Part shown: positions 36,639 through 47,382 of the stretch, in pieces | Position numbering within the stretch: position 1 is the stretch's first letter | Layout of the letters: every line of letters starts with the position of its first letter | Assembly (NCBI GenBank): GCA_947496695.1 | Contig: CANMEI010000005.1 | Location: forward strand, 62,001 to 126,000 | DNA from: an uncultured Cellulophaga sp. | Lineage (GTDB): Bacteria; Bacteroidota; Bacteroidia; Flavobacteriales; Flavobacteriaceae | DNA length: 64,000 nt | Direction: 5' to 3' | Notes under the pieces: model-generated | The model's input: the letters and a program-made list of their open reading frames with translations, nothing else | The model's database searches: none | Told to the model about the DNA's origin: nothing | Translations under genes and position numbers: made by a program

Positions 36639-37874
36639 TTAGATGGTTTTTTTGGTTAAAAAATATGTGATTTGAACAGCTAGTAATATTGCCATTGCTA
36701 CTATTTGTACTTGAACAACTGTTGTTAAATTATCATGAAAAAAAATAACTAATACAATTTGTGACATTCCTAAAATTCCTGATAATATTACAGGTACATA
36801 ACGGTCTAATGATAAAAAATAATAAGCAAATATATTTGCTATGGCAAATAATGATGTAGCCAGAGCGTATTGCCATAATAGGCCAGCCATTGTTATATAT
36901 GCTTTACCAAACATTATTGTGATAATAAATTCAGGCATTATATAACACGCAAGAATTATTGTAGTAGATAATAAGGCAATATAACCAACATATTTAAATA
37001 GGATAGGAGCTGTTGGTTCGCCATCTTTTTGCTTTTGTACTACAGTTGGTAAAAGTAACATTACAAACATCCAAGCGACAAAATAGACAACTCTACCAAT
37101 CAATGCTAATGAGGCATACAAACCAGCATCAAGTGAATTAAAATAATGTTTAACTAATAAAATATCACTGTTGTTTATGATTATTTGAGTGAATTCATAA
37201 CAAATAGTCAAAATCATAAACTTATTAACTCTTTTAGAATTTTCGGGCAACAAATGCTCTTTATCTTTAAAGTCTAACCCCTCAATATCAGAAGGTATTA
37301 AACCAAAGAAAAATGAAATAACGATACCTAAAGCAACTAAAAATGAAGATTCTAAAGGAATGAGAATTAATAAAAGTAATGTGAGAACTAATTTACTCCA
37401 CATTTCAGTTTGATAGGTGATAGATAGGTTTTTAAAATTTTGTTTTCCTTGGTAAATGCCTCTATTTACACTCATAAAAAAGTAAAGAGGAACACCAAAA
37501 CCAAACAAAACAAACATCCAGTGACTTTGTGTGTGAAATATACTTTGTAAGCTTCTTGAAAATATAATTATAAGTAGTCCTGCTATTATCCCAACAAAAC
37601 TAGCTTGTTTGTAACTTCTATTTTTGAAGATAGACCATTGTTTGTCCGAAAATATTACTGCAAATTTTGCAGTTGTTAATTGAAATGTCATACCAACAAA
37701 TGACAATACTAATAACAATGTTATTAAAAGCGCAGCTTCTGCAAATGCCTCTGGACCTAGAATTCTACCTAACAATAAATTATATATGTAGTTTCCGCCA
37801 TTTACGACAAGAACACTAAACATAAATAATTGTTCAGGAGATATTTTTTTTAAAAACACTTTTAGTGTAGGCAT
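36639..37874 (-). CDS. Polysaccharide flippase/exporter of the MOP superfamily
   Basis: The 411-residue product is hydrophobic throughout, with about 12 membrane helices. It begins with a Wzx-like N-terminus (FMFSVLVVNGGNYIYNLLLGRILGPEAFAEAALL) that is typical of oligosaccharide flippases (MOP superfamily; Wzx, CapF, PelG branches). It would move lipid-linked sugars or a growing chain across the inner membrane. It is the first gene of a two-gene unit with GT4, divergent from the TPR-barrel gene. The combination suggests inner-membrane and outer-membrane export steps encoded back to back. Confidence 0.85.
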   Translation of the reverse strand: MPTLKVFLKKISPEQLFMFSVLVVNGGNYIYNLLLGRILGPEAFAEAALLITLLLVLSFVGMTFQLTTAKFAVIFSDKQWSIFKNRSYKQASFVGIIAGLLIIIFSRSLQSIFHTQSHWMFVLFGFGVPLYFFMSVNRGIYQGKQNFKNLSITYQTEMWSKLVLTLLLLILIPLESSFLVALGIVISFFFGLIPSDIEGLDFKDKEHLLPENSKRVNKFMILTICYEFTQIIINNSDILLVKHYFNSLDAGLYASLALIGRVVYFVAWMFVMLLLPTVVQKQKDGEPTAPILFKYVGYIALLSTTIILACYIMPEFIITIMFGKAYITMAGLLWQYALATSLFAIANIFAYYFLSLDRYVPVILSGILGMSQIVLVIFFHDNLTTVVQVQIVAMAILLAVQITYFLTKKTI

Positions 37875-38180
37875 TGTTTTGTTTATGAATAAATTTAGTT
37901 TAGTTATATCTATAACGTTTAATCTTTACTTTATTGTAAGTAATTTCTTATATATTTTATTTTACAATATTCTTTGATATATAAAAAAAATAATATTTAG
38001 TGATTAGATTTAATTAGAGTCGTTGGTTAACCGTTTTCAAACGTTGAATAGTTTATGTATGTCTTTAAGTCAATAGATGGAGTATAACTATTTCATTTAT
38101 AATAAAATAAAATAGAGATATAGCTAATAATTAAAAAAAATCACCGTTATTTAATTAGTAGTAAAAAACTTACACATTTA
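37875..38180. other. Divergent intergenic region of the export genes
   Basis: This 306-base A+T-rich region separates the flippase gene (minus) from the TPR-barrel gene (plus). It holds the palindrome GGTTAACC (38025-38032) and, next to it, TTCAA-ACG-TTGAA (38036-38048), which overlaps CGTTT-TC-AAACG (38032-38043). These clustered dyads may be regulator sites shared by both genes. I found no exact promoter consensus. Confidence 0.4.
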
Positions 38181-40241
38181 ATGAAGAAAATATTTATATC
38201 ATTTTTCTTGCTAATTACTTGTTCTATTAATGCACAGCAAAATAGTATGCAACAGGGTTTTAGTTATTTAGAAACAGGCAATTTTGAGAAAGCAGAACTG
38301 TTTTTTCATGAATATTTAAAAATTTATCCTGATAATAAAACAGCAAAATTATGTTATGGTAGAGCAGTGGGCTTAAATGGAGCACCAAAAAAAGCTAATC
38401 AATTATTTAAAGATTTATTAGTTGAATACCCTGGTGATTTTGAAATTCAAATAAATTATAATGAGTCATTTTTATGGGATAAAAAATATAAAGAGGCTAA
38501 ACCTTTATATAAAAAGCTAGTTAGTGAAAACCCTGAAAATTTCGGAGCTGTTTTAGGATATGCAAATACATTATCAAACTTAAAAGAATTCGAAGAAGCT
38601 TTAGTATTTGTTAATAAGGCAATTGATTTACAACCTAAAAATGAAAGTGCTAAAGTATCTAGAAAATATATAAAATTAGGCTATGCAAATTATTATGTAA
38701 ATCAGCAACATTACCAAAAAGGTTTAGTTTTATTAGAAGAGATTTTTAATGATTTTAAAGAAGATAAAGATGCATTGTTAAATATTTCTAATGTGTATTT
38801 AATAACTAAAGACTCAAAGAAAGCAATTGCTACTTATAAAAGATATGCTACAAGTCCGAAAGATTCTATTACAGCTTTAAATGGTATTGTGTTAGCACAT
38901 CATATTGGTGAAGATGATAAAAAAGCTTTAGAAATTTCAAAGTTGACTACTACTAAAGTAAATACTCTTGGTAATGAAGATTTAATACAGAAGACTTATG
39001 ATAGGTACATACAAGCTTTAATTTGGAATAATAAATATAAAAATGCTAAAAAAGAAATAGCTATTTTAAAAGAAAAATATCCAGATAGCAATTGGGTTGA
39101 TGCTTTAAATGCTACATACGGAATGTATACTGCCGATTTTAAATTGAGTTTATCTAGTTATGATACAATTTTGAAAAGAGACAGTACTTCTTTTGATGGT
39201 AATTTAGGTAAAGCAAATGCTTTATTTGCTTCTGATAGGATAATACCAGCATACAAGGCAGCATTTCAGACACTTAAGGTGTTTAAAGGCCAAAAAGATG
39301 CATTGGGTTTTATTGAAAAATTAAACTTAAAGTATACACCAAGTATTGAAGAACATTTAGCTTATACGTTTGATAATGGTAATAATGTAGCTTTTTCAAG
39401 TACTACGAATGTTGAAATGCCAATTACAACAAAATTAAACACAACCTTAAGCTATCAATATAGGAATACTGAAAATTCAGTAACAATAAATGAAGCTAAT
39501 TCTCATGTTTTAACTGCAGGAATTGCATATAAGTTTTTTCCAAAAACAGTTCTAAAAACTTCAGTAGGTATTAATAAATCTAGTTTTTCAGAAGAATCAT
39601 ACACGCAACCTGTTGTTGATGTTAAATTAGAAATGCAACCATTTAAACTTCAAAACTTAAGTTTGGGGTACCAAAGAGAATTGCAAAGCTTTAATGCAGA
39701 ACTGATAGAAAGAGAAATTGTGATGAACCATTACGGACTTACGTATAATATGGGAACCAATATTAAATTAGGCTGGTATACACAATTAATGCATACACAA
39801 CAAACAGATAATAATGTTAGAAATTTACTTTTTACATCATTGTACTATAATTTGTTTAAAAAGCCTGCATTTAAGTTTGGAGTAAATTTTCAGTATATAA
39901 TATTTAAAGATCAACTGCCAACTATTTACTTTAGTCCTGAAAAATACCAAGCAGTAGAAATTTTTGGAGATTTACGAGGTAATTTCAATAAAAAAACAAC
40001 ATATATGTTAAGTACAGCATCAGGTTTACAAAAAGTAGAAGATGATAATACAACTATTATTTTTAGAGCAGAAACAGGTATAAAGCATCAGTTTTCAGAA
40101 AGATTTAGTGGAAACCTTTATGCTAAATACAGTAATATTGCCTCAGCCACAGCATCAGGTTTTGAATTTACAGAGATAGGTTTAAAAGTAAAATGGCACT
40201 TTTTAAAAGAACCAATATTTTATAAGAAGATTGAAAAATAA
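38181..40241 (+). CDS. TPR and outer-membrane barrel protein, polysaccharide export type
   Basis: The 686-residue product has a signal peptide (cleavage near INAQQ, residue 19) and a series of tetratricopeptide repeats (about 22-390; FSYLETGNFEKAELFFHEYLKIYP is a clear example). The C-terminal part (about 400-686) is built of amphipathic strands and resembles the YaiO-type outer-membrane barrel. TPR scaffold plus barrel is the design of BcsC, PgaA, AlgK-AlgE and PelB, which guide exopolysaccharides through the outer membrane. The barrel is shorter than that of BcsC. It ends with a very strong terminator. Confidence 0.82.
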   Translation: MKKIFISFFLLITCSINAQQNSMQQGFSYLETGNFEKAELFFHEYLKIYPDNKTAKLCYGRAVGLNGAPKKANQLFKDLLVEYPGDFEIQINYNESFLWDKKYKEAKPLYKKLVSENPENFGAVLGYANTLSNLKEFEEALVFVNKAIDLQPKNESAKVSRKYIKLGYANYYVNQQHYQKGLVLLEEIFNDFKEDKDALLNISNVYLITKDSKKAIATYKRYATSPKDSITALNGIVLAHHIGEDDKKALEISKLTTTKVNTLGNEDLIQKTYDRYIQALIWNNKYKNAKKEIAILKEKYPDSNWVDALNATYGMYTADFKLSLSSYDTILKRDSTSFDGNLGKANALFASDRIIPAYKAAFQTLKVFKGQKDALGFIEKLNLKYTPSIEEHLAYTFDNGNNVAFSSTTNVEMPITTKLNTTLSYQYRNTENSVTINEANSHVLTAGIAYKFFPKTVLKTSVGINKSSFSEESYTQPVVDVKLEMQPFKLQNLSLGYQRELQSFNAELIEREIVMNHYGLTYNMGTNIKLGWYTQLMHTQQTDNNVRNLLFTSLYYNLFKKPAFKFGVNFQYIIFKDQLPTIYFSPEKYQAVEIFGDLRGNFNKKTTYMLSTASGLQKVEDDNTTIIFRAETGIKHQFSERFSGNLYAKYSNIASATASGFEFTEIGLKVKWHFLKEPIFYKKIEK

Positions 40242-40260
40242 ATAAGAAATATTTTTAAAT

Positions 40261-40297
40261 AAAAAAGGGAGAATTTTTTTAAAATTCTCCCTTTTTT
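40261..40297. terminator. Strong terminator after the TPR-barrel gene
   Basis: A perfect 17-bp stem (40261-40277 pairs with 40281-40297) with a 3-base loop ends in a T-run. Its core AAAAGGGAGA matches the terminator at 35307-35343. Confidence 0.9.
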
Positions 40298-40631
40298 TAT
40301 TTTTTAAACTTAAAAAAATTGGAGTATTAATTAATGTTTGAAGTAAGTATATTCACTTTTAATCGTCAAAAAAATACTTTTTAACTAATTTTTAAGTTTA
40401 GCTAATCTAATTACTAGCTCTCTTCCGTATTTGAATATATCACAAATTAATATAGTATAATTTCATTAAAATTTAAATTCATGATAAAAAAATATTCAAA
40501 AAATTAATAATCGATAATAAATATTTTTCATTTTATAACTAAAAACAAAACAAAATATTATTAAATAATCACTTTTTAGCTAATAATTGGTTGTTTTGTA
40601 GATTTTTTTTATATAAAAATTATATAATTCA

Positions 40632-40639
40632 TAATTTTG
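40632..40639 (+). promoter_or_regulatory. Possible -7 element of the surface-protein operon
   Basis: TAATTTTG matches TAnnTTTG exactly, 43 bases before the ATG at 40683. No TTTG was found at the usual spacing. Confidence 0.4.
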
Positions 40640-40682
40640 TTGATAACAAACTTTACAGTAACAATTTATAATTAAATAACTT

Positions 40683-43600
40683 ATGGTATCAAATTACATA
40701 GAATTTTTTAGAAAAAAGAAACTTTTCTTTGGTTTTATTTTTCTACTTTTTAGTGTTCAATTTACTTTTGCCCAGTTGAGTGACTTACACTATTTGCCTC
40801 CACTAAAAATGTCTCAAAGTACTGGGATTTTCAGTAGCCAAGGACTTTATATATCTACACCAGAGACTACTGAATTTGATGTAGAAATATATCAAGGAAC
40901 TAATGCAACCCCAATTGCTACAATAAGTGTCTCAAATTCTGTTCCTTATTATTATAGTTTATCAGGTAATGATAATGATATAACCATGGTTTCTGAAAAT
41001 AATACGGGTATTATATTGCAAAACAGCGGCCTTAAATTACAATCTGTAGGAGGAGAAGAATTTTTTGTAAGTTTTAGAGGTAATTCTACTAGTCAAGGAG
41101 AATCCTTAACTAGTAAAGGAAGAACAGCTTTAGGTACCAATTTTAAATGGGGGGCTATACCTAATGTAGATACCAGTACTCGTAATAGTAATCACAATAT
41201 AACAATGGGTATTATGGCCACAGAAGATAATACAACTGTTGTAATATCTGATTATGATACCGATTGTACTTTTCGTTTAGGTACAGATATAGATGGTATT
41301 ACTGATGATTCTATTACAATAACTTTAAATGCAAATGAAACTTTTGTCTTAGAGGCTCCCTCGTCAGGCAATCCAGATAATAGATTTGGTACTATTGGCG
41401 CAAGTATTGTATCAGATAAAAACATAGCATTGAGCAATGGAAACCTTATGGTAGGTTTGATTCAAAATGTTAATAACCAAGATGCAGGTATGGACCAATC
41501 AGTACCAATTGATAGGTTGGGTAGAGAATATGTTTTTATGCGTGGTAATGGTAGAGACGAATTAGAATTTCCTGTAATTATAGCTACAGAAAATGGAACT
41601 AGAGTTTTTATTAACGATGATACCAACCCTATAGCAACTTTGAATGAAGGTGATTATCTTGAAATTAGTGGCTCTTATTACTCAGGTAGTGTAGCAGGTG
41701 AAAATATGTATGTAAATACTTCTAAAAATGTTTATGCCTACCAACTAACTGCAGGTGATGATGCATACCCTAACCTTGGTATGAATTTTATTTCACCAGT
41801 AAATTGCTTAATGCCTCAGGTAGTAGATAATATGGCAAGCATAAATAGTTTACCAAGTACAACAGTAACAGGTGGTGTTACTCTTTTAGCTTCAACAACA
41901 ACCCCTGATGATAACATAATTGTAACTGATAACAGTGGTGTTGTAACATTACCTACCTCTAAAACTGTTTTGGGTAACACAGATTGGAAAACTTTTTACA
42001 TACCTAATTTAACTGGTAATGTGAAAGTTGAATCATCAGGGCCAATCTCAGTAGGTTATGTAGGTTTTAATGGTGCTATTGGTACAGCATCCTATTTTTC
42101 AGGCTTTGACAATGTACCCTTTGTAGGTGTTGTAGAAGATCTTGAAGATATATGTTTGGGTAACACTATTACTTTATCTTCTATGTTTGACACCTATCAA
42201 TGGTATCAAAATGATGAGCCTGTTGATGGTGAAACTTCGCAAAGTTTTACACCTACAGCTATTGGTGAAGTATACGTAGAAGTAACTTCTGGAGGATGCT
42301 CTTTTAATTCAAATTCATATAGTATTTATTATTGTGAGTCGGAAATAATATTAAATAAAACTGTTGATCAACAACAAGTTTTAGAAGGAGACACGGTTAC
42401 TTTTACAATAACAGTAGAGAGTCTTGGTATTGATGATGTAACCAATCTTAATATTGAAGATTCATTACCCTCAGGTTTAACTTTAGTTGATGCTACACCA
42501 AGTAAAGGAACATGGACAAGTCCAAATTGGAGTGTTGGTACTTTGTCAGCTGGAGAAATACAATCTATAGAAATTATGGCAACAGTAGATGTAGGAGCCG
42601 TATCAGCAACAGGTAGTTCTAATGTTATTACCAATATAGTTTATAATACTCAAGATCAATTAGATAGTAATTTTACTACAGACAATCCTTCAGCATCAAT
42701 ACTAGTGGGTAACGATAGTGATAATGATGGCATTGAAGATGATATTGATTTGGATGATGACAATGATGGTATTTTAGACACTGATGAAACAACATTAGAC
42801 ACTGACGGTGATGGTTTACCAAATCATTTAGATATTGATTCTGATAACGATGGTATTTTAGATATTACCGAAGCAGGTGGTGTTGATACTGATGGTGATG
42901 GTAGAGTTGATTATCCAACTTTAGGAGATGCCTCAACAATGGTAGATATAAATAATGATGGAGTTGCTGATAGTATAGAAATAAACCCATTAGCAGATCA
43001 AGATTTTGATTTGGATGGCAAAAAAGACCGTTTAGATATAGATTCAGATGATGATGGTATTCCTGATAATATTGAAGCACAAACTACTCTAGATTATATT
43101 TCACCAAATAATGATACAGAAAACACCTATGCTTCTAACAGCGGAATAAATAGCGCCTACATTGGGGGCTTAATACCTAATAATCATGACAGCGAGGATA
43201 ACCCTGATTATATTAATTTAGATTCTGATAATGATTCAGTTTTGGATAGTAATGAAGGAAACGACTTTAATTTTGATGGTATTCCAGATCAAACTTACAC
43301 AGGAGTAGATACTGATGGAGATGGTTTAGATGATGGTTTTGAAGGATCAAATATTAATGATGGTTTTGATGTAAATGATGAGATCAATGACCCCTTGAAT
43401 GATTTGCCAGATACTGATCAAACAGAAGATGTTAATTATAGAGATTTAGACGATGATGCTGACACAATAAATACATCAGATGAAGATGCCGATAGTGATG
43501 GTGATTCAACAAATGATGATACTGATGGCGATGGTACACCAGACTATTTAGACGCAATAGATGACAGACTTGATACTGACGGTGATGGTGTTCCTAATAC

Positions 43601-44420
43601 AATAGACTTAGATGATGATAATGATGGAATTTTAGATACTGTTGAGGATGCCAATATTGATGGTGACAATAATCCATTAACAGATCCAACTGATACTGAT
43701 GACGATAGTATTCCAAATCATTTAGACATTGATGCCGATAATGATGGTATTCCAGATAATGTAGAAGCTCAAGAGACATTCAATTATATAGCTCCTACTG
43801 AAGCTGTTAATTCTGAAGGGATTGACTTAGCTTACTTAGATGAATTTACTCTAATTGACACAGATGATGATGGTATATTAGATTATTTAGACGCTGATAC
43901 AGATAATGATGGAATATCAGACATTATTGAAGCAGATAGAGGTTCTGTTACCAACATTGATACCGATGGTGATGGTTTAGATGATGGCTTTGAAGGTACT
44001 GATCTTAATGATGATTTTGATGTTAATGATGAAATAGAAGATCCGTCGACTTTACCAGATACACAAGTGTCAGGAGGAGATGTTGATTATAGACAGTCAT
44101 CTTTAGAAGAATTGGCTGAAGACACTATAATTATAGACAATGAGACTGTAGGCCCACAAATAGATGAAGGTTTCTTTAGAATTATAAACATTGAGAATTA
44201 TCCAGATAATAATTTCCAAGTCTACAACCGTTGGGGTGTAGCTGTTTTTGAAAACAGTTCATATCAAAATGGAACTAACGATTTTAGAGGTGTTTCAAAC
44301 GCAAGAGCTACTGTAAGTCAAGAAGATCAACTACCATCAGGCGTATATTTTTACATTCTAAAATATGTTGATGGAGCAACCTCAAAAACAAAATCTGGCT
44401 ATTTATACATTGTTAGATAA
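40683..44420 (+). CDS. T9SS type-B surface protein with TSP3 calcium-binding repeats
   Basis: The 1245-residue product has a signal peptide (to about 30, FTFAQ) and a large N-terminal region resembling IgGFc-binding domains (about 35-480). Next are an Ig-like module (about 490-555, [22 protein letters not shown]) and a DUF11 repeat (about 556-665). A long tract of Asp-rich thrombospondin type-3 repeats follows (about 677-1150; units like [13 protein letters not shown] and DDDNDGILD). The C-terminus (about 1157-1245, with [20 protein letters not shown] and [12 protein letters not shown]) is a gliding-motility-type, type-B T9SS signal. It is probably an adhesin exported to the surface. PorP/SprF-like and OmpA-like partners follow in the same operon. 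Confidence 0.88.
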   Translation: MVSNYIEFFRKKKLFFGFIFLLFSVQFTFAQLSDLHYLPPLKMSQSTGIFSSQGLYISTPETTEFDVEIYQGTNATPIATISVSNSVPYYYSLSGNDNDITMVSENNTGIILQNSGLKLQSVGGEEFFVSFRGNSTSQGESLTSKGRTALGTNFKWGAIPNVDTSTRNSNHNITMGIMATEDNTTVVISDYDTDCTFRLGTDIDGITDDSITITLNANETFVLEAPSSGNPDNRFGTIGASIVSDKNIALSNGNLMVGLIQNVNNQDAGMDQSVPIDRLGREYVFMRGNGRDELEFPVIIATENGTRVFINDDTNPIATLNEGDYLEISGSYYSGSVAGENMYVNTSKNVYAYQLTAGDDAYPNLGMNFISPVNCLMPQVVDNMASINSLPSTTVTGGVTLLASTTTPDDNIIVTDNSGVVTLPTSKTVLGNTDWKTFYIPNLTGNVKVESSGPISVGYVGFNGAIGTASYFSGFDNVPFVGVVEDLEDICLGNTITLSSMFDTYQWYQNDEPVDGETSQSFTPTAIGEVYVEVTSGGCSFNSNSYSIYYCESEIILNKTVDQQQVLEGDTVTFTITVESLGIDDVTNLNIEDSLPSGLTLVDATPSKGTWTSPNWSVGTLSAGEIQSIEIMATVDVGAVSATGSSNVITNIVYNTQDQLDSNFTTDNPSASILVGNDSDNDGIEDDIDLDDDNDGILDTDETTLDTDGDGLPNHLDIDSDNDGILDITEAGGVDTDGDGRVDYPTLGDASTMVDINNDGVADSIEINPLADQDFDLDGKKDRLDIDSDDDGIPDNIEAQTTLDYISPNNDTENTYASNSGINSAYIGGLIPNNHDSEDNPDYINLDSDNDSVLDSNEGNDFNFDGIPDQTYTGVDTDGDGLDDGFEGSNINDGFDVNDEINDPLNDLPDTDQTEDVNYRDLDDDADTINTSDEDADSDGDSTNDDTDGDGTPDYLDAIDDRLDTDGDGVPNTIDLDDDNDGILDTVEDANIDGDNNPLTDPTDTDDDSIPNHLDIDADNDGIPDNVEAQETFNYIAPTEAVNSEGIDLAYLDEFTLIDTDDDGILDYLDADTDNDGISDIIEADRGSVTNIDTDGDGLDDGFEGTDLNDDFDVNDEIEDPSTLPDTQVSGGDVDYRQSSLEELAEDTIIIDNETVGPQIDEGFFRIINIENYPDNNFQVYNRWGVAVFENSSYQNGTNDFRGVSNARATVSQEDQLPSGVYFYILKYVDGATSKTKSGYLYIVR

Positions 44421-44441
44421 ACAAAACATATTTCTAAAATT

Positions 44442-45380
44442 ATGAAAAAATATATATTATTAACACTAATTATATTAAGTGTTATTACCGAAATAAAAGC
44501 ACAACAAGACGCTCAATATACTCAATATATGTATAATACTTTAGCTGTTAACCCTGCTTATACAGGGTCAAGAGGCGTATTAAGTATAGGGGCATTGCAT
44601 AGGTCACAATGGGTTGGACTTGATGGAGCACCTGTTACTCAAACATTTAATGTTCATTCACCAGTTGGAAGAAGAGTAGGTCTTGGTTTATCCATTGTAA
44701 ATGATGAAATAGGAAATGGCACCAATCAAGAAACAACTTTTGATGCTACATTTTCTTATACAATACCTGTTTCTGATAAAGGCAAGCTTTCTTTAGGATT
44801 AAAAGCTGGAGGCCATTTTTTAAATATAGATTTGAATAAATTACAATCATATAGGCCTGATTTAAACCTAGCTGGTGAAGAAACTGTAGATAAAAATTTC
44901 TCTCCAAATTTTGGAGCTGGTGTATATTATCATACAGACAAATTCTATCTTGGATTATCTGCACCTAATTTTTTAAAAACACAACATTTTGATAATTCAG
45001 GTAATGAAGATTCTTTCATTGCTGAAGAGAGAATTAATTTATATCTAATTTCTGGATATGTATTTAATTTAAATCCTAATTTAAAATTTAAACCATCAAC
45101 CCTTATAAAAGCTGTTAATGGAGCTCCTTTACAAATAGACGTATCAGCTAATTTTATGTTTAATGATAAGTTTGTATTAGGTGCGGCATATAGATGGGAT
45201 GCTGCTTTAAGTGGCTTGTTTGGCTTTCAAGTTTCTGATCAGTTTATGTTAGGTTTAGCATATGATAAAGAAATAACTGACTTAGGAAACACTAGCTTTA
45301 ATGATGGTTCTTTCGAAGTTTTTTTACGATATGAATTAATATCAAAATTTAAAAAAGTTAAAACATCTAGATTTTTCTAA
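44442..45380 (+). CDS. PorP/SprF-family type IX secretion membrane protein
   Basis: The 312-residue product has a signal peptide (to about 20, IKAQQ), then the family hallmark DAQYTQYMYNTLAVNPAYTG (about 22-41) and LHRSQWVGLDGAP. The rest is a beta-barrel. SprF-like proteins are paired with type-B CTD cargo and are needed for its secretion or surface attachment. Its place 21 bases downstream of such a cargo gene makes it a dedicated partner. Length is typical (about 300-340 residues). Confidence 0.93.
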   Translation: MKKYILLTLIILSVITEIKAQQDAQYTQYMYNTLAVNPAYTGSRGVLSIGALHRSQWVGLDGAPVTQTFNVHSPVGRRVGLGLSIVNDEIGNGTNQETTFDATFSYTIPVSDKGKLSLGLKAGGHFLNIDLNKLQSYRPDLNLAGEETVDKNFSPNFGAGVYYHTDKFYLGLSAPNFLKTQHFDNSGNEDSFIAEERINLYLISGYVFNLNPNLKFKPSTLIKAVNGAPLQIDVSANFMFNDKFVLGAAYRWDAALSGLFGFQVSDQFMLGLAYDKEITDLGNTSFNDGSFEVFLRYELISKFKKVKTSRFF

Positions 45381-45391
45381 AACCTAAAAAA

Positions 45392-47332
45392 ATGAAATAC
45401 AACTACATATTTATATATATATTATTTGCGTTTGGATATCTTAATGGCCAAACTAAAATTGAAAAAAAAGCAGAAATTCAATTTGATAACTATGCATTTG
45501 AAAATGCAATAGAAGCATATGAATATCTAATTTCAAAAAACTATAGTTCTTATGATGCTTATAAGAATTTAGGAGATGCATATTATAATTTAGGTGAGTA
45601 TAGTAGAGCTTCAGAATGGTATGGAAAGCAACTTTCGTTACCAAATGAATCTTTTGATATAACTTATGTTTATAAATATGCTCAAACTTTAAAAAGTACT
45701 GGCGAGCTTAATGAGGCTAATAAGTGGTTACAGACTTTTTTAGATTTAAGTAAAGCTGATAATCGAGCAAATTTACTCAAAGCACAGCCAAATTATTTAA
45801 ATGAAATAGATAATAATTCAGGTAGATTTACAATTAAAAATAGTGCTATTAATAGTAGTTATGAAGATTTTGCACCTTCTTATTATGGTGAAAAATTAAT
45901 TTTTTCTTCAGCGAGGGATACAGGTTTAGTTAAAAAAAATATTCATTTATGGGATAACGGATCTTTTAATGATTTATATATAGCCACAGATAAGTCTGAC
46001 GATGGCGATTTTGCAAATTCAGAATTATTTTCAAAGTTATTAAATTCGAAATCTGAAGAGACTTCTTCTGTTTTCACTAAAGATGGTAAAACTATCTACT
46101 TTACAAGAAATAATTTTGACAAGAAAAATTTTAAAAGAGATGAAGATGGAGTTAGTGGACTTAAAATTTATTCTGCTAATCTTGTAAATAATGAATGGAC
46201 AAATATTAAAGAGTTACCCTTTAATGGAGATGATTATTCTACTGCTCACCCAGCTTTGAGTTCAGATGAATCAAAACTATATTTTGTATCAGACATGCCT
46301 GGTTCTTTAGGGTTATCTGATATTTATGTTGTCAGTATTGGGGCAGAAGGTAGTTTTGGTGCTCCGGTAAATTTAGGACCTTCAATTAACACAGAGAGTA
46401 GAGAAACATTTCCATTTATAACAGATGATAATGTTATGTATTTTGCTTCGGATGGCCACCCAGGTTTGGGAGGCTTAGACGTATTTGTGACTAAACTAAA
46501 TATATCTAATGATTTTTATGTTCAAAATGTAGGTAAACCAATAAATGGTCCTTCTGATGATTTTGGATTTATAATAAATAATCAAAAAGGATTTTTCTCA
46601 TCTAATCGTGAGGGGGGTAAAGGAGGTGATGATATTTATAGTTTTACACAGTCAAAAAAACTTGAATTAATTAAGACTAAAATTATTAATGGTATTGTGA
46701 GGCATGAACATTTAGATTCAATTATTTCTTCTGTTAATGTAGATTTGGTTGATTTAAATAATGAGAAAATAGAAAGCACTGTATCAAGTGTTAATGGAGA
46801 CTTCAATTTTAGTTTACCCTTAAAAGAAGGGAACTATAAATTAATTACAAAAAAAGAAGCATTTGTAAATGATACAACTTCAATTACAGTAAAACCAACA
46901 GATAAAGAACTAAACTTAATCATAAAGTTAAACTCTGTACCTATTGAAAAAGCAATTGTGGGTAATGATTTATTTAAACTATTGCAATTAGATAATTTAT
47001 ACTTTGATTATAATAAATGGAATATACGTAAAGATCAAGAAGAAAAATTGAATGAAATAGTAGAATATTTAAATTTATATCCAGATTTAAATATTCAGGT
47101 GAAATCTTATTCTGATTCACGTGGAGGTGAGAAATTCAATCAAAAACTCTCTGAAAAAAGAGCCGACGCTACAAAATCTTATTTAATACTTAATGGGATA
47201 AAAGCAGAGAGGATAAAGAGTAATGGATTTGGAGAGTCTAATTTACTCAATGATTGTATTAATGGTGTAGATTGTACTGAGAAAATGCATGAAATTAATA
47301 GACGTTCGGAGTTTATAGTTATAGACAAATAA
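45392..47332 (+). CDS. PorE-like OmpA-family protein with TPR and PD40 domains
   Basis: The 646-residue product has a signal peptide (to about 20). It then carries TPR-like helices (about 25-135), a beta-propeller of PD40/WD40-like repeats (about 150-410; EDFAPSYYGEKLIFSSARD, STAHPALSSDESKLYFVSDMPG), a carboxypeptidase-regulatory-like module (about 430-510) and a C-terminal OmpA peptidoglycan-binding domain (about 525-646). The layout matches PorE-type T9SS accessory proteins, which tie the outer-membrane complex to peptidoglycan. It is the last gene of the cargo-SprF-OmpA operon, 11 bases after the previous stop. Confidence 0.9.
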   Translation: MKYNYIFIYILFAFGYLNGQTKIEKKAEIQFDNYAFENAIEAYEYLISKNYSSYDAYKNLGDAYYNLGEYSRASEWYGKQLSLPNESFDITYVYKYAQTLKSTGELNEANKWLQTFLDLSKADNRANLLKAQPNYLNEIDNNSGRFTIKNSAINSSYEDFAPSYYGEKLIFSSARDTGLVKKNIHLWDNGSFNDLYIATDKSDDGDFANSELFSKLLNSKSEETSSVFTKDGKTIYFTRNNFDKKNFKRDEDGVSGLKIYSANLVNNEWTNIKELPFNGDDYSTAHPALSSDESKLYFVSDMPGSLGLSDIYVVSIGAEGSFGAPVNLGPSINTESRETFPFITDDNVMYFASDGHPGLGGLDVFVTKLNISNDFYVQNVGKPINGPSDDFGFIINNQKGFFSSNREGGKGGDDIYSFTQSKKLELIKTKIINGIVRHEHLDSIISSVNVDLVDLNNEKIESTVSSVNGDFNFSLPLKEGNYKLITKKEAFVNDTTSITVKPTDKELNLIIKLNSVPIEKAIVGNDLFKLLQLDNLYFDYNKWNIRKDQEEKLNEIVEYLNLYPDLNIQVKSYSDSRGGEKFNQKLSEKRADATKSYLILNGIKAERIKSNGFGESNLLNDCINGVDCTEKMHEINRRSEFIVIDK

Positions 47333-47348
47333 ATATTCATTTAGATAT

Positions 47349-47377
47349 AAAAAACCACCTATTTTTGGTGGTTTTTT
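47349..47377. terminator. Bidirectional terminator
   Basis: A perfect 11-bp stem (AAAAAACCACC, 47349-47359; GGTGGTTTTTT, 47367-47377) lies between the convergent OmpA-like and STAS-like genes, with T-runs on both strands. Confidence 0.88.
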
Positions 47378-47382
47378 TATAG

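Larger units (their letters stand above)
40242..40682. other. Intergenic region before the T9SS surface protein
   Basis: This 441-base region holds the terminator of the TPR-barrel gene and, near its end, a possible -7 element TAATTTTG (40632-40639) for the surface-protein operon. The rest is extremely A+T-rich, without a recognisable ORF or RNA gene. Confidence 0.5.

Noticed and set aside
42865..43080. Minus-strand ORFs inside the TSP3 region (also at 43594-43779)
   Set aside because: They are antisense shadows of the Asp-rich repeats, giving His/Leu/Tyr-only proteins with no start context or family pattern.
42714..44130. Regular short repeats that could suggest a CRISPR array or satellite
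   Set aside because: The repeats are in frame, code for Asp-rich TSP3 units and vary at silent positions; there are no uniform spacers.
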